Positions 35,401 to 46,818 of a stretch of DNA of 64,000 nt are shown in pieces. Numbering within the stretch: the first letter of the stretch is position 1; each line of letters begins with the position of its first letter. Origin of the DNA: Muscardinus avellanarius (Eukaryota > Chordata > Mammalia > Rodentia > Gliridae). The notes under the pieces were generated by a model. That model was given only the letters and a program-made list of their open reading frames with translations. It ran no database searches and was not told the origin of the DNA. Position numbers and translations under genes: made by a program. The stretch lies in assembly GCA_963383645.1 (NCBI GenBank), contig OY726571.1:79893108-79957107 (forward strand). The letters run 5' to 3'.

Positions 35401-36779
35401 AGTGTCCACAAGAATGCTTTTCTCCTCAAAGTGTGCAGTAAATGGGCTGGCCCTGGTAAACACCAAAATATCTAAAGTCAGCTTTCTTGCTTAGTTGCAG
35501 GATTAGCATTTCATTGCAGACTCAAATAAAATGATGCCTCGAGATAGGAATAGTTCCAGATCTCAGCCGATAAGAATGTCATAGAAATGATCTCACTCTA
35601 ACTTAACTTACTGTAGACTTCAGGCCATTAAACTAAAATTTGATCTAAATGAACATACACCTCAAGAAAAGAAGTGGGCATCTACAGAATGCTCTGTTCT
35701 GGAAAGCATCCCTTCCCAGAAATGTCTACTATTTCTCATTCATACCCACAGTTATTGAAAAAGTTGCCACCATGTTCTCTAGGAGAGTGCTGGAAGAGCT
35801 TGCCTGGCCCAGTGTGTCGTGTCTTAAAGTTTGCAAAGGGACAGGAGAGTTTGACAAAGCCCTGTCAGGAAAAAACGCTGCTGCCCAGCAGCCAAAGGTC
35901 AGGCTGTAATGTAAAGCAGCAGTTTGCTGTCAAGGGCTGATCCAGCCTGGTCTCATCTCCCAAGAAGAGAGAAAAATCAATCTTTCATCAGTGAGTGAAG
36001 ACTTCAAGTCAGGACAAAGAAAAACTGAACTTGTTTTATTTCTTTGATTGATCAACAGATAGCTTCATAATTGCTGACAGCATAAGTTTTTCCAATGTTA
36101 ACTTGGTCCTTTATTTTTCTCCTTCATCTCAAATGATGTGGAAGCTGTGAATGTATGCTAAGTACTCAGAAAGCTCACGAGCAACGACCACCTTGAAGTT
36201 GGCTTTAATATGTCCAAAGGTCAAAAACAACCTCAGTTGTTTGCATACCAAATTATTCTTCATAACTTTCCGTGTAAAGATAACTTTATAATGAACCTCT
36301 GGATGTGATTAAGGATCCATGGGCTTGATCCAAGGACCACAGCCATACTTTCAATGTGACACTTTGTGAGCATTAGTGGAAAAATACCTGAGAGCTCTCA
36401 GACCCTCCACGGGTGCCTAGAGTTTGCACTGATGTATTTTTCATTTTACAAGTAGAGATTTGTATCTTTTGCATAATAAAAGTGCTGCATTTATTTGTTC
36501 CTTATTAGAAGAATTCTATTTTGACTTACATGTTTTTATTATTGGTATTGTCTTAATAAGTGATTATCCCACACCTGCTAATCAGCTTGGCATTTATCAG
36601 TTTATAATAAAGCTGAAGTTCTTTTGCCTAAATTAGTAAAATTATACATTCTTATGGCAAAGAAAAAATCTTATGGAAAAGAAAAATATAATAATGTCAA
36701 ACTTCCAATCAGCAAGCCTCACTTAAGTTGAATTTAACTAAATTGAAAATCCTCTAATCTGGACAGCTACAAAGGTCTT
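35401..36779. other. unassigned stretch, including a repeat-free complex island
   Basis: No gene; overlapping frames of 86-88 codons at 35649-35940 have no domain. The part from 35940 to 36730 is listed separately. Confidence 0.35.
35940..36730. other. candidate conserved non-coding element (unproven)
   Basis: About 800 bp of complex sequence without repeat wording, rich in ATTA/TAAT and 'ttgcata'-type cores, for example 'tttgattgatcaacagatag', 'ttttgcataataaaagtg' and 'cacctgctaatcagcttgg'. Such clusters are common in developmental enhancers but also arise by chance in AT-rich DNA. Confidence 0.28.
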
Positions 36780-37325
36780 TTACCTGGACTTCCTGCCTCC
36801 TCTCACACTCTCAGATCTCTATTCTGCACACAGCAGCTCAAGTGCCTCTGTTCTAATACAGGTCAGGTCTCATTCATGCTCAAAACACACCCATGGCTTC
36901 CCCTTGCGTGTGAATGAAATCACAAATTCTTCCCAAGAGTGTGAGATCCATATATAAATGGCTCCCTCCTGTTCCCCTTCCCCTCCACACTCCAGAATCT
37001 GATGGGGTGGGGTGGGGTCTGCACTTCCTCAGGCTCCTCCTCACTGCACTGGCCCAGGGTCTTTGCACCTGCTAGGCTCCTGCATGTCCACCCCTCAGCT
37101 ATTTACTCCCTCCTTGCTTTATTCAGAGGCCTGCTTTCCCTCTTCTCTTACTTTGCTTAATGTTTTCCTAATAACATTCATTATCGATGCTGATTTTTCC
37201 ATTTGCATGTTATTTGCTTCCCTCCTAGAATACAAATTCTACAAAGGCCAAGACCTGTTCACAATTATATTCTAAGCACTGGACTAGACAGTGCCCAGCT
37301 AGGAACAGGCACTGATTATTCACCG
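36780..37325 (+). mobile_element. L2 LINE 3' part, sense
   Basis: Several L2 landmarks occur in order: 'acccatggcttccccttgcg', 'tcctcactgcactggcccag', 'ggtctttgcacctgctaggc', 'ttcagaggcctgctttccct', 'gaatacaaattctacaaagg', 'cactggactagacagtgccc' and the terminal 'ctgattattcaccgaatgaa'. Ancient and diverged, but nearly collinear for 540 bp. Confidence 0.85.
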
Positions 37326-37445
37326 AATGAAGCTCACCTCACAAAAACCACAACCATTCACACTTGAATGCATATCTCTCTATTTCCTGCATTCACATCA
37401 ACTACTTTTCAAAGGAAATGTGTCTAGTGATACTGCTGCCAGAAT

Positions 37446-37449
<4 letters not shown>

Positions 37450-37492
<43 letters not shown>

Positions 37493-37523
37493 CATGTGTG
37501 TGTGTGTGTATGTGTGTGTGTGT
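37450..37523 (+). repeat. alternating purine-pyrimidine tract with CGCGCGCG core
   Basis: (GT)n, then 'gcgcgcgcgtgcatg', then (TG)n with one TA step: 74 bp of uninterrupted purine-pyrimidine alternation. This is the classical composition of left-handed (Z) DNA-prone sequence. Confidence 0.97.
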
Positions 37524-38021
37524 TCAGTTATTCCATTATCTCCAAGTCTTTCTATTTCTTTTTTTTAAGGAGAGATTTTATTTATTTCATCAGTTTGTCA
37601 AAAAAATATTTGTCCCACAATGCTGTGGAATTTGGGGATTGTTCTGCTCCATGTCATAACACATAGGACAAGTTTCAGGCACTTGAACAAAACCACATGG
37701 GCAACCACTTTCCCATTTCAGCTGAGTACTCTTGTGGGGAGATCCCTCCAGTTCTGATCCCAAGGGTTCTTAGAGTCCCTTTTATCCCTGTTTTTTGAAC
37801 AGTGATGTCCAGCAGTAAAGTCTACCTTGTAATCCCAGCCACCTAATGCCTATTTCTTGTTTTATTCCTATCAGTCCCCATTTATTGTAGAAATGAATTC
37901 TATTCTCTTGATATTTTTATTATAATTGGATTCCACCATTACAATATGCAGCTAATTGTTACACAGTAATAATAATAATTATTATTATTATTATTTTTTA
38001 CTTACTACTAGGTTTTACTTA
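37524..38021. other. unassigned stretch with an (AAT)n(ATT)n palindrome
   Basis: No gene. At about 37966-37996, AAT units switch to ATT units, giving a self-complementary run directly before the next SINE. Confidence 0.4.
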
Positions 38022-38189
38022 CTACTAGGGATTGAACTTAGGGGCATTCTACCTCCGACCTATACCTCAAGACCTTTTTGTTTTGAAACAAGGTCTCACT
38101 GAGTTTCTCAGTCTGTCCTTGAACCTGTGATCCTCCTGTCCCAGATTCCCAAGTACTGGGATTATAGCCATGTGCCGCCATGCTCAGCT
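38022..38189 (-). mobile_element. B1-ID dimeric SINE, antisense
   Basis: 'tactagggattgaacttagg', 'cctccgacctatacctcaag', 'ttttgaaacaaggtctcact', 'agtactgggattatagccat', then 'gccgccatgctcagct'. Confidence 0.87.
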
Positions 38190-38689
38190 CCCCTGTGATT
38201 ACTAATCTGTGTCCACTCAACACTTCCCCAGACTGAACCCATTTGGATATTGGATGCTTATATACTTTTGAAGCTCTAGCTACTTTGTATGTGTTTGGAA
38301 TTAATGGGGAGTTTGTCTATCCTATTCATCAACATGTACCCTTGCATAGCTAATATCTGTTCTTTTATAGATGCTAACTCCATAATTCTAATTGAATAAA
38401 AATATAAATAGTGAATCTATGTAATTTCTGTTGGATTCTTGTTTCTGCTTCTTAGCCTAGAAAGCTGCATCCTGTTCCCAGTCCCATGAGCCTCTATTAG
38501 CTTCTGCTCACTTCTCTCCCTGAATTCATTTCTACCTGTGTTCATTACAGCATAGTCAGATTCAGCTTCATGATGGGATGTTCTCTGATCCCTTTAAATG
38601 ATAATCCTCTGCAAATAATACTGGTAAGAATTAGAAAGGGGTGGCGCCTGTTGCAACTGGGACCTGGGGAATGGAATGTCTTCTCATAT
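38190..38689. other. unassigned non-coding stretch
   Basis: Nothing nameable is visible. Confidence 0.3.
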
Positions 38690-39260
38690 AACTGGTAAAA
38701 ATGGGTAAAGTTACAGTAACAAAAAAAGTCCCAATCGCATCAATTATAAATAAAATTTATGTGTGCTTCAAGCCTACAGTTCCACTATATGTATCTCTGT
38801 CATCAAAGTAAAAATAAAAGTGCGTAAGTGTCTATGTACAAAGGTAGTGATTGTAGCATTGCTTATAATGTTTTAGAAACCTGGAAATAAATGCCATCAA
38901 AAGACAAATTATTTAACAAATAATCATACAACCACATCAAAGGATGTAAATGAATTCAGGCTGTAACATGAATGGATTGTTGACTGAGAGAAGAAAGATG
39001 TAGACAAGCTGCATGTGATGACATCAGTTATGTAAAATGCATGATCACTTCTCTTCCACATATACACATATTCTTTACAGAATTACATAAATACAGAGAA
39101 ACATGCAAATAAACACTAGGTGTGAACATTGAGACATGAATTATGCGGGTTTTGAATGGAATCCAGGATGTTCACATTGATGCCCATGGAAAAGGAAAGT
39201 GGGGGATACAAGGAGAGGAGGACTCCAAACCAAAGCAAACTGCAAAAACAGGCAACTTTA
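38690..39260 (+). mobile_element. old L1 3' UTR-like fragment, sense (tentative)
   Basis: 'gattgtagcattgcttataa', 'aacctggaaataaatgccat', 'acatcaaaggatgtaaatga' and 'aatacagagaaacatgcaaa' resemble the common end of older L1 elements. Divergence is high and boundaries are guesses. Confidence 0.5.
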
Positions 39261-39287
39261 AACATATTCACATTATTTCTTCTGCTT

Positions 39288-39390
39288 CTAGAAAAACAGC
39301 AGAGGCTGGCTTGGAAACTGAGATCCTCCTGCCTCAGCCTCCCACCCCCAAGTACTTGGATTACAGGCCTGTGCCAACATTTAATTGCAA
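39288..39390 (-). mobile_element. B1-half SINE fragment, antisense
   Basis: 'gagatcctcctgcctcagcc', 'cccaagtacttggattacag', 'gcctgtgccaacat' are the B1 half only. Confidence 0.7.
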
Positions 39391-39451
39391 CTTAAAAAGG
39401 GCAATTATTAAAGATGCATGAACAATGTAGTAATTAGAAAGATAGTATTGC

Positions 39452-39519
39452 TTTTTGTTGTGATGGTGGTACTGGGGACTGAACCCAGGGGCACTCTACT
39501 CTGAGCTACACCGTGAGCT
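39452..39519 (-). mobile_element. right (ID) half of a split SINE
   Basis: 'ggtggtactggggactgaac' and 'ctctactctgagctacaccg' form the ID half of an antisense dimer. The B1 half appears at about 40022-40161, so other SINEs occupy the linker. Confidence 0.75.
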
Positions 39520-39535
39520 ATTTATTTATTTATTT

Positions 39536-39579
<44 letters not shown>

Positions 39580-39582
39580 TTT
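39520..39582 (+). repeat. (TTTA)n microsatellite
   Basis: About 15 TTTA units with one slip, in the position of the T-rich linker/tail. Confidence 0.96.
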
Positions 39583-39769
39583 TTGGTGGTACTGGGGTTC
39601 CTGGAAGCCCTTCTACCTCCGGGCTACACTCTCAGACCTATTTTTACATTTTTATTTGGAAACAGGGTCTCCTAAGCCAGCGCGCACAGTTGGCTTCGAA
39701 CCTGAGTGATCCTCCTGTCTCTGCCTCCCAAGAGCAGGGATTACAAGCATGTGCCACCACGCCCAACAT
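39583..39769 (-). mobile_element. short CpG-rich SINE subfamily, antisense
   Basis: 'ggtggtactggggttcctgg', 'ctacactctcagacctattt', 'gccagcgcgcacagttggct', then 'gtgccaccacgcccaac'. TTTA-type arrays flank it on both sides. Confidence 0.9.
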
Positions 39770-39771
39770 AT

Positions 39772-39806
<35 letters not shown>

Positions 39807-39808
39807 TT
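39770..39808 (+). repeat. (ATTT)n microsatellite
   Basis: About 10 units between two antisense SINEs. Confidence 0.95.
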
Positions 39809-40010
39809 TTTGTAGTATTGGGAATTGAACCCAGGGGCATTCTACCTCAGAGCAACACCCCTACTCCTAATATTATTTATTCTTTATTTTGAAACAAGGC
39901 CTCACTGAGTTGTAAAGGGCCACATAGCTGAGGCTGTCTGCAAACCGGGATCTTCCTGTCTCAGCCTCCCAAATGCTGAGATTACAAGCTTGGGCCACCA
40001 TGCCTGGCCT
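39809..40010 (-). mobile_element. B1-ID dimeric SINE, antisense
   Basis: 'gtagtattgggaattgaacc', 'cattctacctcagagcaaca', 'ttttgaaacaaggcctcact', 'aaaccgggatcttcctgtct', then 'gggccaccatgcctggcct'. Confidence 0.9.
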
Positions 40011-40021
40011 AAACCCTTTTT

Positions 40022-40161
40022 TAAAAAGTTTTTGTTTTGAAATAGGGTCTCAGTGGATTGCTGAGAGTCCCACTAAGTAGCTGAGGCTGACTTTGAACCT
40101 GAGGTCTTCTTGTCCCTGCCTCCCAAATACTGGGATTATAGGTATTCACCACCTCACCTGG
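40022..40161 (-). mobile_element. left (B1) half of the split SINE
   Basis: 'ttttgttttgaaatagggtc', 'aagtagctgaggctgacttt', 'cctcccaaatactgggatta', 'taggtattcaccacctcacc'. No ID half precedes it directly; the one at 39452 fits. Confidence 0.75.
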
Positions 40162-40249
40162 ATGATCCTATTGCTTTTAACTTATACATTTTACTAAACC
40201 AAATTAATCTCTCCTGTTAGTTGTAGCCCATTGCATTTACTTTAAAAAT

Positions 40250-40340
40250 CATTATAAATTATATATAATTATATGTATATAATATTTTTAAAGTAAAAGC
40301 AATATATAAAAAGTAAATAAAATATATATGTATATATATT
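40250..40340. repeat. AT-rich low-complexity run
   Basis: Irregular TATA/AATA-rich sequence abutting the next SINE's ID half; probably an expanded tail. Confidence 0.75.
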
Positions 40341-40543
40341 TTGCGGTAGTGGGGATGAAACCCAGGGGCATTCCACGTCTGAACTACACCCCCAGCCCTC
40401 TTTTTTAGTCCTTATTTTGAAACAAGGTCTCACTGAGCTGCAAAGGGCTTCACTAAGTAGCTGAGGCTGTCTTCGAACCACAATCCTCTTGTCTCAGCCT
40501 TCCCGATGCTGGGATTACTAGCATGCACCACCACGCCTGGCTT
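40341..40543 (-). mobile_element. B1-ID dimeric SINE, antisense
   Basis: 'gcggtagtggggatgaaacc', 'ttccacgtctgaactacacc', 'ttttgaaacaaggtctcact', 'cttcgaaccacaatcctctt', then 'gcaccaccacgcctggct'. Confidence 0.92.
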
Positions 40544-43500
40544 ATTAGATTTAGCTATATTTAATGTGAGCTAATATCACTTTTCTGCTCGTGACTACTG
40601 TTTTGAAAGGTTGAATCCTCCTGGATTTTGTCAGTTACAGCTAAAGTGACCTCTGCCAATCACAAAACTAAGAATTAAGGATTTTATTTCAAGAGCGTCT
40701 GATAGAAGACATTACTTTTTGCACATGCTTTTAAGCTATGTGAAATAAGGACTACCTAACAGGTCTTTTCAGCTCAAATAAAAGAAACCTTCTGCAATTG
40801 GTATAAGGAAATCAAAGAGTGTGTATCACTATAATCTTACTCTATTACCATATTATATTTGGTGGTGAAGGTGAAGAAAATTATCTTAATTGCCATTAAT
40901 GAAGAGCAACACAGACTGGAGGTAATTTGCCATCTGAGGAAATGACTTGGTTACTTTGCAAAAAAGAGGCTGGGCTTGAGCCCAGGTTCCAGCTACACGG
41001 TGCAGCTGACCAGGCTGCCCTCTGTCTGTCCCTGTCTATCAAGGGATTCCCCTAAGGCTCTCATTTGCTGAGCAGCCTTCTGAGCCTGAAGTTTGTCTAC
41101 TATATTCACATAAGCAGCCATTTCTTCTTTACCTGAAGAAGCCACCATAGCCACTCATCTTGGGAATCTTCCACCGCAAATCCATCCTCTGACATTCTGT
41201 TTCCAAATCAGACTTTTGTGAGTCTGGCCTGAATTTGTTTTGCATAGTTTAATCAACTCTGAGCAAACTGATAAGTTGGAGATTCTGGAATTATGAGGAG
41301 GAGCAGCCCACAGCCCCTGCCATCTCCCAGGCCTTGCCCTGTTCCCAGCCTCCCCACAATCTGACATCCATGAGCCACAATTGTCCCCCAGGGAAAGGCC
41401 TCTGACCATGGGGCTGCCTGTCTTTGAAGATACATCTTGATCTTGACATGCATCAAAATGCATATTCGGGTTTCAGAGGAGTAATGCCTAAGGTGGTTCT
41501 GAATGATTGGGTGGGAGAGGGATGAAATGAAAGATCCTTTCATTCTTAAATAGATTGTGCCTGCATTTGAATGCCTGGAGGGCCGCTCTGATCAACAGAG
41601 AAGAGATAGATTGGGACAGAGGTTAAAGGTGGACAGAGAGGTTTCAGAATTGTCAATGTAGTCATTGTCACTAAAGCATTCAGCCAAAAGAGGCCACTAA
41701 GAGAAGCAGAGAAAGGGAAAGATGCTCCTGGGTCAAGGACAGACTCTTCTAAAAGAAGTGGAAGATTTGGTGAGAGAAAGAAGGATGAATAGAAAGAAGT
41801 AGCATCTTTAATGAATGCTATAGCTAAATAACAATGAGTGTGATTTGCAGAGTAATTGGAAGAATGGGTGGATTGACATGAGGGGAAAATCAATGGCTCT
41901 TAATTAATGCCACCCCAAAGAATAAGGATAAAGGGGCCAGGGAAGGGGATGATTATACAAAATAAGGTCACTCCTGGTTGGACTGAATTCTACTCCCTAT
42001 AGGTGATCAGGGGCACTATGCTAATTTTCAAAAATAAATGTAATGAGCTTATGAGTAGGGCAGCAGCACTGCCTATGAAAGCAATATTCTGCCTTCATAA
42101 ATAAACAATTGCCATCACCCCAGCATGGGACAAAGGAGAGGGAGTCCTGATGCCCTTCACCTAAAAGGCAGCTCACTGGAAGGCTTCTCAAATCTCACAC
42201 ATGTCTGAGCCTGGCTGGGCTCCACACGATGATTTCATTCTGCTAACTAGGCTTCTCCCGCAACTGTAAATAGCAAATCTGAAAGTCTCAGCTTAGAATT
42301 CCACTAGACAGAAACAGTGAAACACAAATTTTAAAAAGAGAAAGGTTATTTTAGAAGAGAGTTGTCAGAGTTGGAAGATGCTTAAAGAAATGTTCACACA
42401 TGTAATGGGAAGATGTTAGTTTTTAAAGGAGGACAGAGTACTAAGGGTATACAAAATAGAAAAGACAAGTTTGGACAGTAACCGCCTTGAAGTAGCATTT
42501 TAGTAGCATTCATGATGCTCAGGTAGCATCATGAATGTGATGAAGTCATCTCATGGACCACTGCATGACACAACAAAGAAGAAAAAATGACAGTAACTCC
42601 AGCTTACATGACATTTCCTTTTCTATCACTGCAAAGAGGAAAGAGATACCCCTAATCTCCCCCCAAATATTGAATTCTTTAAGGACATCATCAGTAGTCT
42701 CAATGTATTTGGCAATCATTCAATATATTCTTAAATTTTTTTTATAATTTGTACCCTTAATTTTGAAGCAAACTTTTAAAGTCACTTAGAAAGGTTGATA
42801 TTTGAAATCATATACTAAACTGACTTTAGGACTTGTTATTGAATCTTAGAAATAATATTAACATGAAAATTGCATCAACTTGAATGTAAACTGATGACAA
42901 GAGTAATGGTATTTATTTTGTGCCTTGTCAATATATTATTTTAGAGCTTACTCCTGATTACGAGCAAGATAATCTTTCTTTCTGGTAGTAACAACCTGAA
43001 GAGTGTTTTAATTTCCACTAGAATTTTGAGAACCGAGTATCAGATAGCTTTCTTCCCCCTTCATTTGCAAGTTTTTGTTCTTGTTGGGTGCTATCTTCAT
43101 AATGACAGTTACTTAGTTCCAAAGTAAGCCCCTACTTTACCCAATGTCCTCTGCTACCACTCCCTCCCTACCACAGATACCACCTTGTGAGAGATTCCAG
43201 ATTTTTAGGCACACCTACCTATTCAGAAGTAAGTAGCCAGAGAACAAGAACTAGGAATGTCTATTTCAAAGGTGAAATCCCAACAGTTAACCAACAATAG
43301 GAATCCATATTGGAAACAGTTACCGGAGAAGGCTTGGAAAAATGAAATATGCTTTTACCCTTTCATAGTAAACTGTTATTGCAAAAAAAAAAATTCCACA
43401 GTATAAATCACATGAAAAACAAATCAAGAGTCAGCATATGTCTCTGTCTCTGTTGGTTTTCTTGGGAAATAATTGTGGAGATGAGATTTTGTTCATGCCT

Positions 43501-44181
43501 CAGGTTAACTGGGACATGCAACTAGAAATTACACCTGTGATGGAATGAAAAAATAATTATGCACAGGAGAAGGTAATATAGGCCAGCTAGAGGCTTCCCT
43601 GATGCCCATCAGAGACAGTTCTTTAAAGATGCCCTGACCGAGGGGCTGGGAACTGGAGCACCTACCTGGAGCAGCTATTGCCTGCCTGGTGTTTCTGGGC
43701 AGAAACAGGGAAGGCATCTTTAAGCCTAAGGAGTTTCTAAGAAGGACTCATAAGGGAGCCCCACTAGTTAGGCCTTGCTGAAGAAGAACTGAGGACAGAC
43801 AGCATCTACATGTAGTCCACCCAACACAAGGTGGTACCAGACACACTGCATAAAGCCTTTCCGATCCATTGTCTTCCTGGGCCACCTCTTGAGTGAGGCC
43901 TCAGGACAGAAGTAGTCTTTTTTTTTCTTTGTTTGTTTTTGACCCACATACCGAGTAAGCTCAGTTGTGACTTGAGCTTGGCTGGCTCAGTCCTCATCAA
44001 CTAATTATCAGGAACCTTCACACAGCCCACTAGTGCTATATGATGAAAAGTTTCCCATGCAATGTGGATGGTTGACATGGAGTCTGTGTTACCAGCTAAT
44101 GCAGCTCACCTTTGTCCTCTTTGTATGCTTATATCCCTCTCTGATGTACATTTCACCTGTCAAGATGAATTGTACTGAATT
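40544..44181. other. long unassigned non-coding stretch
   Basis: About 3.6 kb with no gene, no SINE and no microsatellite. Minus-strand frames of 96-115 codons at 41155-41893 have no domain. 43500-43920 has LTR-like composition but no family match. 42000-42340 is complex and repeat-free. Confidence 0.35.
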
Positions 44182-44191
44182 TATCTCATTT

Positions 44192-44406
44192 ATTTATTTT
44201 TTTGTGGTACTGGGGGTGGAACCCAGAGGCTTTCTACCTCTGGGCTGTACCCCCAGACCTATTTTATATTTTATTTGGAAACAGGGTCTCACTAAGTTGC
44301 TGAGAGCCTCACTAAGTAGCTGAGGCTGGCTTCGAACCTGTGTGATCCTCCTGGTTCAACCTCCCAAGCACAGGGATTGCAAGCATGTGCCACCACTCCT
44401 GGCTTC
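44192..44406 (-). mobile_element. B1-ID SINE, antisense, intermediate type, with target-site duplication
   Basis: 'gtggtactgggggtggaacc' and 'ttatttggaaacagggtctc' mix features of both SINE subfamilies: the right half ('acccccagacctattttata') is closer to the short type, while the B1 half keeps the segment missing from it. 'tatctcattt' flanks it at 44182-44191 and 44407-44416. Confidence 0.92.
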
Positions 44407-44416
44407 TATCTCATTT

Positions 44417-45064
44417 TCTTAACTTGGATCTAGAGGTTCATATCATGATTTTCTACTAAGTGGTTTCCTGGGAAGCAAATTCTGAGATGTAGTTTTGCAT
44501 TCAAAAGATTTAGTGAGGTATGGTCTCAAAAACACCCACATAAGAGAGAGTAAATTAGGACTGTGTAAAAGGTGGAGATGCATTCAGGTGCAGTGGCAAA
44601 AAAAAAAGACCTCTGGTAATTTCCAGGGATACTACAAGGCTGGGAGAGAACTGAAAAAATGCCTGTAATACAGGCAAAAATTAGCCCCCACCTTGGCCAG
44701 TCATTGGACATGGCCTGCCTTGTGGATAAGATTAGGCAAAGCTGCTTCCTTTTGGCAAATGGTAGTCCCTGGCATGGGATCCTCTGTGCACTGCGAGCAG
44801 ACACCATTCTTCAGCTACTGAGAAAAGGATGTCTTACACCTTAAGAGTGGGCCTGGAGCACCCACTAGGTCAGCAAAGCAAAAGAAGAATGATGCAGTAA
44901 AGAGAACCAGGTATTATGATCTACCTATGCCTTAGATTAGTGACTGCAGTCCAACAGAATTTTTCCTAACTGTATATGAGATCCCTGTTAGTCAATCAAT
45001 CAGACAGAGCTACTTTGACTTTTATCTTTTCAATGAAGAAATCACCAATGCCTCACCAAAGTAG
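44417..45064. other. unassigned non-coding stretch
   Basis: No gene. Overlapping opposite frames at 44526-44844 have no domain. Confidence 0.35.
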
Positions 45065-45490
45065 AGTATCTCAGTCGACACTCTCGTTGCTGTACTTCAA
45101 AATAACTGACCACACAACTTAGAGGAAGGAAGATATATATGCTCAGTTTTCTTAGAGATTTTGGGTTCCGTCCATGTGAGGAAGAAGTCTGTGGATTTCA
45201 GGACAAGATGGTGGAAATTAGATAGAGGCAGCCAGCAAGACTCTGCTTAGAGGCCAGAAGCAAGATAGCAAGCAAGGGGATTCAAAGACAAGAGCACAGT
45301 TCCTAAGGCCATGCCCCTAGGGACCCACCTTCTGCAGCTACACTCCCCCACCTAGGTTACCACCCAGTGAAACCATTACATTGTGTTTATACTCTGATGA
45401 GATTACAGCCCTCATGACTTAATTATATCAGTCCTAAACATCAATACATGCAGTCTTCAAGGGACATTCTATATGTAAACATAACACAGA
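45065..45490 (-). mobile_element. MaLR-type LTR remnant, antisense
   Basis: 'cagtcgacactctcgttgct', 'cttagaggaaggaagatata', 'aagaagtctgtggatttcag', 'gccatgcccctagggaccca', 'aaccattacattgtgtttat' and 'cagtcttcaagggacattct' follow the usual order of a reversed MaLR-like LTR. Confidence 0.65.
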
Positions 45491-45527
45491 CCACATATGT
45501 TTTATGTTATTTAGTTATTTATCTTTT

Positions 45528-45712
45528 TAGTTGGCACTGGGAATTGAAGCCAGGGAATTCTACCTTTAAGCCTCACTCCCAGCCCTATTTTATATTGCAT
45601 TTTGAAACATGATCTTGCTTAGTTGTTGAGTGTTTTGGTAAGTTGCTGAGGCTGGCATTGCATCTCTAATTCTTCTGTCTCAGTTTCTCAAGTACTGGAA
45701 TTACAGGCACAG
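45528..45712 (-). mobile_element. B1-ID dimeric SINE, antisense, degenerate
   Basis: 'agttggcactgggaattgaa', 'ctttaagcctcactcccagc', 'cattttgaaacatgatcttg', 'agtactggaattacaggcac'. No CpGs remain; an old copy. Confidence 0.82.
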
Positions 45713-46499
45713 AGTATATATTCTTATAAAGCAAGAATTTTCCACAAAAATTAGAAGCAGAATAACATAAATCACCACCAAACAATGGCTCCAAGCACAT
45801 CTTTATAGCTCTGAGTTACCACCTGGTGCAATATAGTCCTGCTTGACACCCAATCTTCCTCTGACCTGAAAGAGGTAATGGATTCCAAGGGATTCTGGTG
45901 AAGTTGTAAGGTTTTAGAAAGCCAACTGCTCCACATAATTAAACGTAGATTAGGGGCATTCTGCCTAAAAAAAATCAGAATAAAAAAGTATAACATATGG
46001 TTCGGGTGTCAAATTTAAAAAGAAAATTTATAGGAAGAAATGTGCCTATCTGAAGAAAAAAGAAATCTGGAAGAGCATCAAGGTTAACTCAGAGCTGCAT
46101 AGATGATCCAGAGTTTTAATGCTGAAAAATCTCTTCCTCCTCTGTCACCTTTTATCTGTCCTTTGCAACCCATGTAGGCTTCCTCTATCTATTCTGTGAC
46201 TTTAAATTTTGAAGTCAGGAATGAACACTCTGTAAGAAAAGGGGAAGTAGAATTTTCAACTCAGCCTTCAATACGCAATTATTTTCAATGTGAAATAAGT
46301 GATAATAGACAGCAGAGACGTGGAGAGAGAAAATAAAATTATCTCACTTGTATTTAATGCAGATAGTTTCATCCATATTAAGGTGTGCTTCACTCACATA
46401 GGCCTGTTCTTTGATTAAAAACAAGTAAATCAAAATAAAATCTTTCAGACTTTATTTGGAAGCTCTGAAATAAATATGTCTCACTCATTAAAAGCAAGA
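45713..46499. other. unassigned non-coding stretch
   Basis: Nothing nameable is visible. Confidence 0.3.
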
Positions 46500-46818
46500 C
46501 TAGTCCTCTGTTTTAGTCTGATTTTGTGGCAAATACCTGAGATAAACCAACTTAAAAAGAGAAAAGGCTTACTTTGGCTCATAGTTTTGGAAGTTATAGT
46601 CCGTGATTATTTGGCCCTATAGCTTTGGCCCTACAGCAGTTCATCATGGCAGGGCAAAGCCTTCACTTATAAGTGGAGTGGATGAGAGATAGAGATGTGG
46701 GTACCACTCTCTCCTTCAAGAATAAAGCCACACTGACCAGAAGACCTCCCACTAGGCTCCACCTCTTAAAAGATGCACCACCTTCCGATAGCACCAAACT
46801 AAGCCTTTAGGGACATTC
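46500..46818 (-). mobile_element. MaLR-type LTR remnant, antisense
   Basis: 'aaatacctgagataaaccaa', 'cttactttggctcatagttt', 'cagttcatcatggcagggca', 'cctcccactaggctccacct' and 'tagcaccaaactaagccttt' are the standard phrases of a reversed MST/MaLR-like LTR. Confidence 0.75.

Noticed and set aside
41155..41893. Three minus-strand frames of 96-115 codons
   Set aside because: No homologous domain recognised, overlapping each other in different frames, ordinary for random sequence of this length.
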